From contig NZ_FOAP01000002.1 of NCBI RefSeq assembly GCF_900109545.1, positions 248,001-312,000 on the forward strand: a stretch of 64,000 nucleotides of DNA, written 5' to 3'. The position numbers and the translations under genes were made by a program. A model generated the notes under the pieces. It was not told the origin of the DNA and did no database searches. It was given only the letters and a program-made list of their open reading frames with translations. Position 1 is the stretch's first letter. Each line of letters opens with the position of its first letter. Positions 62,733 to 64,000 of this stretch are shown here, one piece after another. Origin of the DNA: Stigmatella aurantiaca. Its GTDB lineage: Bacteria; Myxococcota; Myxococcia; Myxococcales; Myxococcaceae.

Positions 62733-64000
62733 CTATACCCTCGCCACGGGCGCCACGCGAGGCAGCGCCAGGGTGAAAACGGTTCCCTTGCCCAGTTCGC
62801 TCTCCACGTCGATGTGGCCTCCATGGGCCCGGACAATTCCATACGCCACGGAGAGCCCCAGCCCCACGCCCTCCCCGGGGGGCTTGGTGGTGAAGAACGG
62901 CTCGAACAGCCGCCGCTTCGTCTCCTCGGACATGCCCGCCCCGGTGTCCCGCACCGCCACGAGCACCTGCTCGCCCTCGCGGCGCGTGGTGATGCGCACC
63001 CGTCCGCCGGGGGCAGTGGCTTGCCCCGCGTTGACCATGAGGTTCACCAGCACCTGGACGATCTGCCGCGGATGGCCCACGACCCGGCCCACCTCGCCCA
63101 GCTCCTTCTCCACCTGGACATGGCCGAGCTGCACCTGCGCGAGGCGCAGTCCCATCTCCACCTCGGCGTTGAAGTCGTAGTCCATATTGCGGTCGACCCC
63201 TCCGCCCGAAAAGCGGCGCAGGTCCGCAACGATGGAATTCACCCGCCGGATGCCATCCAGCGTGGCCGGCAGCACATCGTCCACGTACTCGCGCATCACC
63301 TCCGGCAGCGCCTTCTCTTCCTTCAAGTCCCGGAGCAGCGAGCCGACATTGCTCGTCACGAAGCTCATCGGGTTGTTGATTTCATGCGCCACCCCCGCCG
63401 CGAGCAGCCCCAGGCTGGAGAGGTGCTCCTGCTTGAGCGCCCGTTCGTGCATCCGCCGCATTTCATGGTGGGCGTTCTCAAGCTGCACCATCGCCCCGCG
63501 CAACATCTCGACGCGGCGCTCGGACACCACGTAGCCGATGGCGCCAATCAGGGAGAAGGCCAGCGCTATGGAGAAGCTGGCCCCCGTGAGCAGTGCCACC
63601 GTGTTCACCACTCCCAGGTAGAGCACCATGCGCAACCGGATCCACCGGCCGACACCGAAGGACCAGAACATGTTGTAGGGAACGAAGACCCAGAGCAGGA
63701 CGTGCCACTGGGTGGCGATGCCCACGATGCACACTCCTATCGCGTTGGCCCCCATCCGCACCGCGTCCACCCCGAGAGACGAGAGCCTCCTGGACAGCCA
63801 ATCGACGGCAAGGGTGTTGAACAGGGTGAGCACCAGGCCGACCGACACGATGATGGGGACCACGCGCCACTGCCCCCAGAACGCGCAGGCCAAGGACACG
63901 TTGACGGCACACGCACCCATCCCCGCCACTCGCTGAACGGCGCGCCGGGCTTGCTCCGAATCCGCCAGCGCGGTGGCTCCGCCAGGAGCGAGCAGCTCAT
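62733..64000 (-). CDS. Sensor histidine kinase (N-terminus outside the window)
   Basis: C-terminal 422 codons of a histidine kinase; the frame stays open past the right edge, so the start is not seen. Five or six membrane helices (to about position 63520) form the sensor module. The HisKA phospho-acceptor box is GLLAAGVAHEINNPMSFVTS, and the ATPase has VRDTGAGMSEETKRRLFEPF, FFTTKPPGEGVGLGLSVAYG and GKGTVFTLALP. A membrane-bound sensor with no large extracytoplasmic domain is expected. It shares the kinase-core layout of the enzyme at 41120 but is not a recent duplicate. No cognate regulator is visible. GTG 63929 is a possible internal start but coding character continues upstream. Confidence 0.9.
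   Translation of the reverse strand, partial: ELLAPGGATALADSEQARRAVQRVAGMGACAVNVSLACAFWGQWRVVPIIVSVGLVLTLFNTLAVDWLSRRLSSLGVDAVRMGANAIGVCIVGIATQWHVLLWVFVPYNMFWSFGVGRWIRLRMVLYLGVVNTVALLTGASFSIALAFSLIGAIGYVVSERRVEMLRGAMVQLENAHHEMRRMHERALKQEHLSSLGLLAAGVAHEINNPMSFVTSNVGSLLRDLKEEKALPEVMREYVDDVLPATLDGIRRVNSIVADLRRFSGGGVDRNMDYDFNAEVEMGLRLAQVQLGHVQVEKELGEVGRVVGHPRQIVQVLVNLMVNAGQATAPGGRVRITTRREGEQVLVAVRDTGAGMSEETKRRLFEPFFTTKPPGEGVGLGLSVAYGIVRAHGGHIDVESELGKGTVFTLALPRVAPVARV

Overview
The window is high-G+C, densely packed bacterial chromosome, and its content fits a myxobacterium (Myxococcota, suborder Cystobacterineae, Stigmatella/Myxococcus-like). The taxonomic call is inferred from content: many signalling proteins (ECF sigma/anti-sigma pair, sigma54 activator with GAF domain, two hybrid-free histidine kinases, FHA-GAF adenylate cyclase next to a Ser/Thr kinase, PilZ protein), many predicted lipoproteins, MopE-like and Dickkopf-like Cys-rich proteins, and a small protein resembling the myxobacterial DUSAM family. 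There are no rRNA or tRNA genes, CRISPR arrays or insertion sequences that I can recognise. Genes are tightly packed; ten same-strand pairs share a 4-nt ATGA/GTGA overlap.

Layout. 1-10.9 kb: partial aldo/keto reductase, a hydrolase and acyltransferase pair, a universal stress protein, a degenerate SDR, a two-gene flavin/iron-sulfur amine or imino-acid dehydrogenase (sarcosine oxidase/HcnBC-like), an ECF sigma - anti-sigma - STN/polymer-forming envelope protein operon, and truD with a long tail. 11-16 kb: adenylate cyclase coupled by a 4-nt overlap to a zinc-ribbon Ser/Thr kinase, followed by a GIDE-like membrane protein. 16-27.4 kb: sugar region. It has a UDP-sugar pyrophosphorylase, a degenerate M24 protein, and two divergent operons: GH43 lipoprotein + galactokinase on the minus strand, and GH43 lipoprotein + ytfQ-ytfR-ytfT-yjfF on the plus strand. 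Together these suggest extracellular release, import and phosphorylation of galactose (probably galactofuranose) or a related furanose. 27.4-31.8 kb: a sigma54 activator and an MBL-fold hydrolase in an operon preceded by a sigma54-type promoter, then a MopE/propeller lipoprotein. 32-37.6 kb: a complete TolC-MFP-RND tripartite efflux operon.

37.6-48.4 kb: PilZ protein, NYN/LOTUS protein, luciferase-like monooxygenase with an upstream dyad, small bactofilin-like exported protein, a GAF/PAS histidine kinase, small secreted proteins with clear intrinsic terminators, a UbiB-family kinase, a lipoprotein/DUSAM-like pair, and NhaA. 48.5-60.7 kb: housekeeping genes (mutS, an AmiC-type amidase, a threonylcarbamoyl-AMP synthase family gene interrupted at a six-G run, xerC/D) mixed with a VTT membrane protein, a KGG-repeat stress protein and two tandem CPA2 antiporters. 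60.7-62.7 kb: an A+T-richer accessory segment behind the xer gene. It holds a PPC-domain lipoprotein, a diverged second copy of the xer 3' end, and two Cys-rich exported proteins. The window ends inside a histidine kinase gene.

The most interesting items are the GH43/galK/Ytf furanose locus, the FHA-cyclase/kinase pair, the ECF-controlled STN-bactofilin-like protein, the xer 3'-end duplication bounding foreign-looking DNA, and the poly-G frameshift in the YrdC/Sua5 gene. Starts were chosen by ribosome-binding site, overlap with the upstream stop and domain limits; several remain ambiguous and are flagged.
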